Source of the DNA: Bacteroidota bacterium
GTDB lineage: Bacteria > Bacteroidota > Ignavibacteria > Tepidaquicellales > Tepidaquicellaceae
Direction: 5' to 3'
DNA: 7,045 bases
Assembly (NCBI GenBank): GCA_023429265.1
Contig: JAEYVS010000010.1
Span: 1 to 7,045, forward strand
The first letter of the stretch is position 1. Each line of letters opens with the position of its first letter. A model generated the notes under the pieces. It saw only the letters and a list, made by a program, of their open reading frames with translations. It was not told the DNA's origin and ran no database searches. Made by a program: the position numbers and the translations under genes. Of the stretch, positions 1 to 4,837 are shown in pieces.

Positions 1-1112
1 AATATATTCCCTCCATCATAGTTTTTATGGAAGTAGTCTGAAACCCTCCTGAGCTGCGGCTTAACCATTTTAAGTGAATTTGCCTCGGCAATAGTCGCAG
101 CGCTTTCGGGGAAGTTGTTTATCCATAACGCGCTTTGCAGGAGGATAATTACGGGTAATACAAATCTGAACTCTCTGTATCTGGAAACGGAGGAGAATAA
201 GTATCCAATGAACAGAATAATTCCCGGTAAGAGAATTAAACCGTAGCGTGAATTCCAGTACCCGGACGGATCGGTATTCGGGAGCTCTATCATAACCTGC
301 CCAAGGTATAATGATAGTACACTGAATGGATAAATCATTATTAATGACAGGGGCAGGAGCGAGTACTTTTTAAACTTTGTTCTGAAGGCGTAAAATATTA
401 ACGCAGGTATGAATAGAAGGACAGTAATGATCCCGCAGGTTGTAATGATTGTGCTATTGTAGGTAAAGAATGAAATTGCCCAGTTTCCTTTAGTTGGAAG
501 CCTGCCAGCTTCTTCGAACTGCTGCATCTGTGCCTGAGATGAGTATTCGCCCCGCTGGAAAGCCAGGAAGTCTCCCTGGTAAAAGTGATTATAAGCAAAC
601 CATAGAATTACAAATACGGCGGGGAGAATTAGGAAATTCCGGGTGTATTTGAATGGTTTTCCCTTATTCAAAGCTTCAGATAAGAAGATAAGTCCCGCGA
701 GAATAACGGCGAAGAACCAACCTTCGTATCTGCTGCCTACAGCCATTGCAGTGAGTAAGCCGGCCATTAAGAGATGGAAAGAGCTTTTTGTGACGGTCCA
801 CTTCAGAGCAAAATACAGTGCGGAAATCATAAACATAATTAAAACGGGCTCCATCATAGCGGTGGTGTACATATAGAGAACATTGGGATTGAAAAGGAAT
901 AGAAAGAATCCCATCCACGCCGCGAAATTACTTTTAGTGATGAAGCGTATGGTAAGGAATAAATATGAACAGCAGACAATGAGATAAATCATTCCGGTGA
1001 TGCATCCAGCAATCCCTGAAACCCATAAGGGCGTAATGTAAGTGAAGGGCAAAAGTAATAAGTGCGGAACGGGAAGCCAGACTGTTCCGATCTGGTCAGC
1101 CTGGTCCAGCAT
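1..1112 (-). CDS. polytopic membrane glycosyltransferase-like protein, 3' end off the window, probably 5'-truncated
   Basis: The frame is open from an ATG at 1112-1110 to the left edge (370 codons) and was read directly from the minus strand. The product has roughly ten hydrophobic segments alternating with short basic loops. It carries motifs I associate with GT39/ArnT-like (GT-C fold) lipid-linked sugar transferases: GTVWLPVPH at residues 9-17, FNPN at 74-77 followed by a conserved MEP at 87-89, a later RYEGW and a C-proximal RYGL..PG. In such proteins the GTVWLP motif is normally preceded by a first transmembrane helix and a luminal loop with the catalytic Asp. Here only eight residues precede it, an in-frame TAA lies three codons upstream of the ATG, and the upstream DNA is the tandem repeat. 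I infer loss of the N-terminus, so activity is doubtful. The family call is from motif memory; exact donor and acceptor are unknown. No Shine-Dalgarno sequence precedes the ATG. Confidence 0.72.
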   Translation of the reverse strand, partial: MLDQADQIGTVWLPVPHLLLLPFTYITPLWVSGIAGCITGMIYLIVCCSYLFLTIRFITKSNFAAWMGFFLFLFNPNVLYMYTTAMMEPVLIMFMISALYFALKWTVTKSSFHLLMAGLLTAMAVGSRYEGWFFAVILAGLIFLSEALNKGKPFKYTRNFLILPAVFVILWFAYNHFYQGDFLAFQRGEYSSQAQMQQFEEAGRLPTKGNWAISFFTYNSTIITTCGIITVLLFIPALIFYAFRTKFKKYSLLPLSLIMIYPFSVLSLYLGQVMIELPNTDPSGYWNSRYGLILLPGIILFIGYLFSSVSRYREFRFVLPVIILLQSALWINNFPESAATIAEANSLKMVKPQLRRVSDYFHKNYDGGNI

Positions 1113-1184
1113 ACGGGGGGATTAAAGAACGAATAAAAATTTCAACATTTAAAACTTTATATGGTCTATATTGCTTCCGTTTTT

Positions 1185-1217
1185 AAAAAAAGACCAGGTG
1201 AGAATTCAGCCTGGTCC
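1185..1217 (-). terminator. intrinsic terminator, leftward (repeat junction 1/2)
   Basis: On the minus strand GACCAGG (1216-1210) and CCTGGTC (1198-1192) form a perfect 7-bp stem with an 11-nt loop, followed at once by seven U residues (A-run 1185-1191). It would stop transcripts coming from the small membrane protein genes or the response regulator before they reach the glycosyltransferase-like gene. Confidence 0.7.
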
Positions 1218-1295
1218 AGCATACGGGGGGATTAAAGAACGAAAAAAAATTTCAACATTTAAAACTTTATATGGTCTATACTAGCTTCCAATTTT

Positions 1296-1328
1296 AAAAA
1301 AGACCAGGTGCGAATACCTGCCTGGTCT
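1296..1328 (-). terminator. intrinsic terminator, leftward (repeat junction 2/3)
   Basis: On the minus strand AGACCAGG (1328-1321) pairs perfectly with CCTGGTCT (1308-1301) around a 12-nt loop, and a six-U tract follows (A-run 1296-1301, its first U shared with the stem). An alternative inner hairpin CAGGT/ACCTG is possible in the same loop. It lies 77 bp downstream of the 31-aa gene and is the first terminator met by that transcript. The second terminator, one unit further left, is a duplicate. Confidence 0.75.
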
Positions 1329-1404
1329 AGCATACGGGGGGATTAAAGAACGAAAAAAAACCTTAAAACTTTAGGAGATATTCATTTTCACTGATCACAG
1401 ATAA

Positions 1405-1500
1405 CTAAATAATAAAACCTATAATCATCGTAACCGTAAGTATAAACATAAACAGGATCGTAACGCTCTCCTTTGTACCGTCATGTTTTGGAATTTTCAA
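1405..1500 (-). CDS. 31-aa single-span membrane microprotein (TTG start)
   Basis: TTG at 1500-1498 opens a 31-codon frame ending in TAG at 1407-1405. A consensus AAGGAGG lies five nucleotides upstream of the TTG, which decides the start. Residues 1-12 are polar and basic (MKIPKHDGTKES), and residues 13-31 form one uninterrupted hydrophobic stretch ending GFII. This predicts an N-in, C-out single-span inner-membrane peptide. It lies 48 bp downstream of a second micro-gene with the same architecture (Gly-Thr/Ser-Lys/Arg before the helix, GF-x-I/V at the C-terminus), so the two may be paralogues or partner subunits. I do not recognise the family. The size and topology resemble accessory subunits of respiratory or transport complexes, but nothing in the window names a partner. 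Too short for coding statistics; the strong ribosome site and the tandem neighbour are the support. Confidence 0.6.
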   Translation of the reverse strand: MKIPKHDGTKESVTILFMFILTVTMIIGFII

Positions 1501-1505
1501 AGTTT

Positions 1506-1512
1506 CCTCCTT
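1506..1512 (-). promoter_or_regulatory. consensus Shine-Dalgarno AAGGAGG ahead of the 31-aa gene
   Basis: AAGGAGG on the minus strand, spaced five nucleotides from a TTG codon. It is the clearest ribosome binding site in the window; the large genes have none. It is the main argument that the micro-gene is translated and that TTG is its start. Confidence 0.6.
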
Positions 1513-1548
1513 TTCAAATTTCCTAACTTTAAAAATGAAAAATAATTG

Positions 1549-1656
1549 TTAAACAAAGAACCCAGCAACCAGAACTACAGCAAGAATTGTCATAAAGACA
1601 AAAGTGTAGATCTCGAATTTTGACCTGGATCCGTTTTTTAGTTGGGTAGTGTTCAT
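1549..1656 (-). CDS. 35-aa single-span membrane microprotein
   Basis: ATG at 1656-1654, stop TAA at 1551-1549. A purine-rich AAGGACGGGAAGA lies immediately upstream and could act as a ribosome site. Residues 1-15 are polar with four basic residues, and residues 16-35 are a single hydrophobic segment rich in V, F, A and L that ends GFFV. The shape matches the 31-aa product 48 bp downstream (G-S-R against G-T-K before the helix, GF near the C-terminus). They may be duplicates or two subunits of one complex, read in one transcript that ends at the terminators at 1328 and 1217. The response regulator gene ends 122 bp upstream on the same strand, so co-transcription with it is possible but not shown. 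Family not recognised. Confidence 0.6.
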   Translation of the reverse strand: MNTTQLKNGSRSKFEIYTFVFMTILAVVLVAGFFV

Positions 1657-1778
1657 TCTTCCCGTCCTTTTTGGATTTTAAATTTAAAAAAATGTTAATT
1701 AAAGAGTCTTATTAATGATTCAGTTTATTTTTAAATTTATCTTCCTGCCCCTACAGTAAATAAATTACCTTTCTCCAT

Positions 1779-3158
1779 TTATTGCTTAAACTCTCTCGGA
1801 TTAATTCCGAGTTTTGAAATCTTTTGTCTCAGAGTTACCGGATGGAAATTGATCTCCCTTGCTGTCGCAGTGACGTTTCCCTTGTTTATTTTGAGATACT
1901 TCTTTATGAAAATCGTTTCAAAGTTCTTTATCAGCGCGTGTTTACTCTCATTAAAGTCCTTCGTAGGGAGCAGCTCCAGAGTTTCTTCTTTTTTGGAGAT
2001 ACTCTGTGGAAGCAGGTCGGCGGTTATCGCGGACTCTTTGCAAAGGATAACCATTCTTTCGGTTACATTTTTAAGCTCGGTAATATTTCCTGGCCAGCCG
2101 TGATTAACAAGCGCTTTTTTTACTTCCGGAGATACATCTTTAATGCTCTTTTTATTTCTCATTGAATACTCTTTGAGGAATTTCTGAAAGTACAGCATCA
2201 CATCTTCAGGCCTTTCCTTAAGGCTGGGGAGATGAAATTCAAAGACATTTATTTTAAAATAGAGGTCTTTGTTAAATTTTCCACTCTCCGCGAGCGTTCT
2301 GAGATCTTCCCTGCTGGAAACAATGATCCTTGCGTTAGTCGCGATGTTTTTAATCGAGCCTTTTCTGCTGTATGATCCATTTTCCAGTACTCCGAGCAGC
2401 TTTACCTGCATCAGCGGACTAAGACAGTCAATCTCATCTATAAAGATAGTACCACTCTCAGCAGTTTCGAGATATCCTTTATGGTCCTCGAGCGCTCCAT
2501 CAAACGATCCTTTTTCGTGTCCAAAGAGTTCGGACTCAAGAAGTATAGAAGGAATCGATGAACAGCTTATTGTAAAGAACTTATGATCTTTTCTAATACT
2601 ATTTTCGTGAATATACTTTGCCAGGTGTTCTTTTCCTGTGCCGTCTTCGCCTGAGATATACACCGTAGAATCGGACTGCGCGACGAGTTTAGCATCGTGC
2701 AGGATCTCTTTTATCTTTTTATTATCGGTCAGGAAAACCGCTCCATTTTCCGATCTTTCCAGTTCTTTTTTGAGGAGCAGGTTTTCTTTTTGCAGCGACC
2801 TGTGCTCCAAACCTCTTTCAATAGTAAGAAGCAATTCTTTTTTGTCAACGGGCTTAGTCAGATAAGAATAAGCTCCATGATTAAGTGCTTCAACGGCAGT
2901 TTGAAAGCTGCCATACGCAGTGATCAGAATAACGATTGTATCAGAATCCAGTTTTAAAGCTCTTTTGGTAAGTTCGATTCCATCCATTCCGGGCATCTTC
3001 AGGTCCGTAATGAGCACATCAAACTTAAAGTCATCAAATTTTTTTAGAGCTTCCTCCCCGTCCGGGACAGTCATTACACCGTATCCGGATTCTTCCAATA
3101 CCTTCTTTAGACTAACCAGCGACGTAAGTTCATCGTCAACGATTAGAATATTTTTCAC
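1779..3158 (-). CDS. NtrC-type response regulator with degenerate AAA+ domain
   Basis: 459 aa, three domains. The receiver (about 1-118) has the acidic pair D8/D9, phospho-acceptor D52, T80 and K102, so phosphorylation looks possible. A polar charged linker (about 119-140) follows. The AAA+ domain (about 145-385) has Walker A GEDGTGKE (170-177) and Walker B IFIDE (238-242). The Fis-type HTH is at about 410-455. Several family-defining residues are changed. The sigma-54-contacting GAFTGA loop reads GSFDGA (217-222). The sensor I region has R283 where ATN normally ends. The two arginine-finger positions in FREDLYYRL are N296 and K302. The sensor II GNVREL reads GNITEL (T360). I infer a phospho-switched DNA-binding protein that may bind ATP but not act as a normal sigma-54 activator. 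No partner kinase lies in the window. The start is GTG: two in-frame TAA codons sit directly before it, so no earlier start exists. Transcribed divergently from the YgjP-like gene. Confidence 0.93.
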   Translation of the reverse strand: MKNILIVDDELTSLVSLKKVLEESGYGVMTVPDGEEALKKFDDFKFDVLITDLKMPGMDGIELTKRALKLDSDTIVILITAYGSFQTAVEALNHGAYSYLTKPVDKKELLLTIERGLEHRSLQKENLLLKKELERSENGAVFLTDNKKIKEILHDAKLVAQSDSTVYISGEDGTGKEHLAKYIHENSIRKDHKFFTISCSSIPSILLESELFGHEKGSFDGALEDHKGYLETAESGTIFIDEIDCLSPLMQVKLLGVLENGSYSRKGSIKNIATNARIIVSSREDLRTLAESGKFNKDLYFKINVFEFHLPSLKERPEDVMLYFQKFLKEYSMRNKKSIKDVSPEVKKALVNHGWPGNITELKNVTERMVILCKESAITADLLPQSISKKEETLELLPTKDFNESKHALIKNFETIFIKKYLKINKGNVTATAREINFHPVTLRQKISKLGINPREFKQ

Positions 3159-3165
3159 TTATTAG

Positions 3166-3177
3166 AGTAAGTTTACT
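3166..3177. promoter_or_regulatory. candidate operator, palindrome AGTAA-GT-TTACT
   Basis: Perfect 5-bp inverted repeat with a 2-bp centre, 7 bp upstream of the response regulator GTG start. The same arms with a different centre occur at 3315-3326. The position in the leader, close to the start codon, would suit repression or autoregulation. The binding protein is unknown. Confidence 0.4.
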
Positions 3178-3194
3178 ATTAAAGTTATGCTTTG

Positions 3195-3210
3195 TAAGTT
3201 AAAAAACTTA
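3195..3210. repeat. inverted repeat TAAGTT-aaaa-AACTTA
   Basis: A 6-bp perfect inverted repeat around an A4 centre. It overlaps the expected transcription start of the candidate response regulator promoter at 3216-3244. It could be an operator; as an RNA hairpin it would be weak. Confidence 0.35.
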
Positions 3211-3215
3211 TATTC

Positions 3216-3244
3216 AAATTAGATAATTAATTATGTCTTGTCAA
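3216..3244 (-). promoter_or_regulatory. candidate promoter of the response regulator gene
   Basis: On the minus strand TTGACA (3244-3239) is followed after 17 bp by TAATTTG (3221-3215). The TTGACA is a consensus -35. The -10 is only a partial match to TATAAT, but close to the Bacteroidota-like TA..TTTG. It would give a leader of about 50 nt ahead of the GTG codon. Confidence 0.4.
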
Positions 3245-3265
3245 TACCTAAATTTTAGTTATAAA
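3238..3265 (+). promoter_or_regulatory. weak candidate plus-strand promoter, divergent
   Basis: TTGTCA (3238-3243), a 16-bp spacer, then TATAAA (3260-3265). It overlaps the -35 of the minus-strand candidate. If used it gives a leader of about 200 nt before the YgjP-like gene, containing the 18-bp palindrome at 3312-3329. The AT richness of the region makes chance matches likely. Confidence 0.25.
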
Positions 3266-3311
3266 TAAAGCAATGATTAAACAGATGGTAAAATGGTGAT
3301 ATTTTTCTAAT

Positions 3312-3329
3312 TTTAGTAATCTTACTAAA
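3312..3329. promoter_or_regulatory. 18-bp palindrome TTTAGTAATCTTACTAAA, candidate operator
   Basis: Perfect 8-bp inverted repeat with a 2-bp centre. Its core AGTAA-TC-TTACT repeats the site at 3166-3177. Directly after it comes a T6 run and a second small palindrome TTTTGCAAAA (3333-3342), then a further half-site AGTAAGTT (3342-3349). A weak plus-strand terminator is the alternative reading, but the stem is all A/T except one G-C pair and nothing upstream on that strand needs ending. Confidence 0.4.
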
Positions 3330-3472
3330 CTTTTTTGCAAAAGTAAGTTGAGACATATATATTTTAGATGAAATGGGTTTAAATGTCAAGCTAATTTAAT
3401 CTTCAATTACTAATTTTCAATGATCAATGTCGCAAGATAAATATTCAATAATGTCTCTGTTTACAATAAAGA

Positions 3473-4222
3473 ATGAACCACATAGAAAGATTGGGTGAAA
3501 AATTTGGAGGAGAATGGTTATTTTGGATTATGGATGAGCTCATAGTAGATGACATCTCGATTGAAATTACCCGTAAGCGGATAAAGCATTTGTATCTTCG
3601 TATCACGAGTCCGACTGGTGAGGTGAAAATTTCTTCGCCCAGGAATATGAGCCAGGAGTATATCCGTAGTTTCGTGATATCGAAAATAGACTGGATAAGG
3701 AATCAACAGGTCAAAGTCAGGAGCAGGAAGCGAGCCGAGCCGGCAAAATATGTGACAGGTGAAAAGCTATATTTTGATGGAAAGGAATTGGAATTGTCGG
3801 TAATAGCTTATGCAGGAAATCCGAAGGCAATTGTTAGCGGAGAATCAATGATACTTTATGTAAGAGATGTTTTGGATAAAGATGGAACAAAAAGACTAGT
3901 GGAGAGATTTTACAGGAAGCATCTGAAGAAGCTGATTCCTGAGTATATTACTAAATGGGAGCCGGTGATGGGTGTAAAGGTGAATTTTTTTAATGTGAAA
4001 CGAATGAAAACCAAGTGGGGAACGTGTAACACCCGAAGGGGAAGGATATGGCTAAACCTGGAGCTGGCGAAGAAGGACAGGAAGCTGCTGGAGTATGTGG
4101 TGGTACACGAGATGGTTCACCTGCTGGAGAGAAATCACAGCAAGAGGTTTTATGGGTTTATGGATAAATTTATGCCGGAATGGAAAGAGCTAAGGAAGGA
4201 GCTGAATGGGGAAGTTGACTAA
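3473..4222 (+). CDS. YgjP-like (DUF45) zinc metallopeptidase domain protein
   Basis: 249 aa. The C-terminal half carries the gluzincin-like zinc site HEMVH (H212, E213, H216) followed by N-H222, with the surrounding pattern VVHEMVHLLERNHSKRF typical of YgjP/DUF45 proteins. The preceding KWGTCN (about residues 181-186) and the N-terminal ITRKRIKHLYLRI are also characteristic. No signal peptide or membrane segment is visible, so it should be cytoplasmic. The in vivo substrate of the family is not firmly known; its genes are often found near restriction-modification genes, but none are visible here. The start is uncertain: ATG 3473 gives an atypical 19-residue N-terminal extension, while ATG 3530 (M20, MDELIVDDISIEI) matches where homologues usually begin. 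Neither has a well-spaced Shine-Dalgarno sequence. Confidence 0.88.
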   Translation: MNHIERLGEKFGGEWLFWIMDELIVDDISIEITRKRIKHLYLRITSPTGEVKISSPRNMSQEYIRSFVISKIDWIRNQQVKVRSRKRAEPAKYVTGEKLYFDGKELELSVIAYAGNPKAIVSGESMILYVRDVLDKDGTKRLVERFYRKHLKKLIPEYITKWEPVMGVKVNFFNVKRMKTKWGTCNTRRGRIWLNLELAKKDRKLLEYVVVHEMVHLLERNHSKRFYGFMDKFMPEWKELRKELNGEVD

Positions 4223-4233
4223 TATTAATTATG

Positions 4234-4290
4234 AGTGTTCAATGTTCAGTGTTCAGTGTTCTAACTGCTGAGAACGCAGAGGACGCAGAG
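4234..4290. repeat. short intergenic tandem repeats
   Basis: Between the metallopeptidase gene and the tRNA, a 7-bp unit (AGTGTTC with one variant, AATGTTC) is repeated four times from 4234 to 4261. A 9-bp unit ACGCAGAGG/ACGCAGAGA is doubled from 4274 to 4291. Both are simple arrays without coding sense. The rest of the 4223-4356 spacer is AT-rich. Confidence 0.7.
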
Positions 4291-4338
4291 ATTATCTAAG
4301 TGTGGTTTATTAATGATTTTAATTCAGGTATTAAATAG

Positions 4339-4346
4339 TTATTTTG
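4339..4346 (+). promoter_or_regulatory. possible -7 element of the tRNA-Leu promoter
   Basis: TTATTTTG ends 10 nt before the tRNA 5' end and differs by one position from the Bacteroidota TAnnTTTG element. No convincing upstream TTTG box is seen at the usual distance, so support is weak and rests mainly on position. Confidence 0.3.
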
Positions 4347-4356
4347 CAGAAGTACT

Positions 4357-4442
4357 GCCGGGGTGGCGGAATTGGTAGACGCACCGGACTCAAAATCCGG
4401 CGAGGCTCAAACCTCGTGAGGGTTCGACTCCCTTCCCCGGTA
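4357..4442 (+). tRNA. tRNA-Leu (anticodon CAA)
   Basis: An 86-nt class II tRNA reading UUG. The acceptor stem GCCGGGG pairs with CCCCGGT (first pair G-U), and the discriminator base is A4442. D-loop GGAATTGGTAGA. Anticodon stem CCGGA/TCCGG encloses loop CTCAAAA with anticodon CAA. The long variable arm CGAGG/CCTCG is typical of tRNA-Leu. The T-arm is GAGGG-TTCGACT-CCCTT. CCA is not encoded (CAAA follows). From 4403 onward (variable arm, T-arm, acceptor 3' strand) the sequence is repeated near 4702. The plus-strand reading frame through the tRNA is an artefact and not part of the downstream protein. Confidence 0.97.
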
Positions 4443-4446
4443 CAAA
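4403..4446 (+). repeat. left copy of tRNA-Leu 3'-end direct repeat
   Basis: AGGCTCAAACCTCGTGA (4403-4419) and GACTCCCTTCCCCGGTACAAA minus its last base onward (4426-4446) recur at 4702-4718 and 4752-4772. This copy forms the intact 3' half of the functional tRNA. With the right copy it brackets the GIY-YIG gene, like attachment or target-site repeats. Confidence 0.9.
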
Positions 4447-4454
4447 ATGTTTAT

Positions 4455-4718
4455 ATGTACTATGCTTATGCATTATATTCTATTAAGTTTAAGCGGTTAT
4501 ATATTGGACATACGGCCAATATTGATAAGCGATTACATGAGCATAATTTAGGTCAGGTAAGTTCAACAAAAGCTTTTATCCCATATAATGTTTTTTATTT
4601 GGAAGAATTTGAAACTCGAACTGAGGCTGTATTAAGGGAGAAGGAATTAAAGGGAACTACAGGCAGGAGATTTCTTAGGAAAGAATTGATTAAGTATTTG
4701 AAGGCTCAAACCTCGTGA
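4455..4718 (+). CDS. GIY-YIG nuclease family small protein, tRNA-linked
   Basis: 87 aa, the usual size for stand-alone GIY-YIG (UPF0213-like) proteins. The first motif is YAYALYS (residues 3-9, in the GIY position), followed by LYIGHT (15-20, the YIG motif). The putative catalytic Arg is R26 in DKRLHEHN, and the metal-binding Glu is E62 in LREKELK. All core elements are present, so it is likely an active DNA endonuclease. I chose ATG 4455 because it lies just before the first motif; upstream in-frame codons are tRNA sequence. The gene starts 13 bp after the tRNA. Its last four sense codons (AQTS) and the TGA stop lie within the second copy of the tRNA 3' segment. No ribosome site is evident, and co-transcription from the tRNA promoter is plausible. 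I infer a selfish, homing-type element targeting tRNA-Leu; cleavage specificity is unknown. Confidence 0.85.
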   Translation: MYYAYALYSIKFKRLYIGHTANIDKRLHEHNLGQVSSTKAFIPYNVFYLEEFETRTEAVLREKELKGTTGRRFLRKELIKYLKAQTS

Positions 4719-4772
4719 TGTTCCCTGCCTGCTGAGCGCAGGCGAGGCAGGGACTCCCTTCCCCGGTACAAA
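4702..4772 (+). repeat. right copy of tRNA-Leu 3'-end direct repeat, interrupted
   Basis: 4702-4718 is identical to 4403-4419 (17 bp), and 4752-4772 is identical to 4426-4446 (21 bp). Between them the six bases GGGTTC of the tRNA T-arm are replaced by TGTTC plus a 28-bp palindromic insert. The 5' half of a tRNA is absent, so this is a 3' fragment and not a second tRNA. It supplies the stop codon of the nuclease gene. Confidence 0.9.
4722..4753. repeat. REP-like palindromic insert in the tRNA remnant
   Basis: A GC-rich element with a perfect 9-bp outer stem TCCCTGCCT (4722-4730) / AGGCAGGGA (4745-4753). An alternative inner stem is GCCTGC (4727-4732) / GCAGGC (4738-4743) with loop TGAGC. Aligned to the tRNA, 28 bp (4724-4751) are extra. 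Its base composition contrasts sharply with the surrounding AT-rich DNA. Confidence 0.75.
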
Positions 4773-4797
4773 TGGTGTAAAATAGCATAAAATGGGG

Positions 4798-4822
4798 GAA
4801 TATCCTGTTGTTCAGGGGATTC
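4798..4822 (+). other. imperfect hairpin
   Basis: GAATATCCTG (4798-4807) pairs with CAGGGGATTC (4813-4822) at 8 of 10 positions, with a TTGTT loop. A T-rich stretch follows (CTCAATTTTTA). It could be a weak terminator or processing signal after the tRNA/nuclease transcript. Confidence 0.35.
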
Positions 4823-4837
4823 TCAATTTTTATCAAT

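Larger units (their letters stand above)
1096..1373. repeat. tandem direct repeat, unit 110-111 bp, about 2.5 copies
   Basis: The block starting CCTGGTCCAGCATAC, followed by a six-G run and ATTAAAGAACGAA, occurs at 1100, 1210 and 1321. Copies 1 and 2 are nearly identical over the full 110 bp. They differ by a few substitutions and by one small indel near 1171/1281. Copy 3 has CCTGGTCTAG, loses about nine bases after its A-run, then matches again over TTAAAACTTTA before the similarity stops near 1373. The left end of copy 1 lies inside the coding start of the glycosyltransferase-like gene: its ATG and first codons are repeat sequence. Each junction between units forms a terminator hairpin for leftward transcription. 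No coding capacity is visible in the unit. Confidence 0.9.

Noticed and set aside
1096..1373. CRISPR array
   Set aside because: The repeats are 110 bp and contiguous, without unique spacers, and no cas genes are present.
1737..1778. 13-codon frame with ATG directly after the response regulator stop (MEKGNLFTVGAGR)
   Set aside because: It is in the same frame as the regulator, very short, has no ribosome site and no hydrophobic segment or family resemblance; adjacency to the stop is most simply chance.
1824..3165. Several plus-strand open frames of 75-113 codons
   Set aside because: They lie wholly opposite the strongly supported response regulator, have low-complexity Ser/Phe-rich products, and are shadows of its codon usage.
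4344..4454. N-terminal extension of the nuclease frame through the tRNA
   Set aside because: The codons are the tRNA-Leu gene itself; the GIY-YIG fold begins right after ATG 4455, and tRNA sequence is not expected to be translated.
4702..4772. Second tRNA gene
   Set aside because: Only the variable-arm, T-arm and acceptor 3' sequence is present, interrupted by a palindrome; there is no 5' half or anticodon arm.
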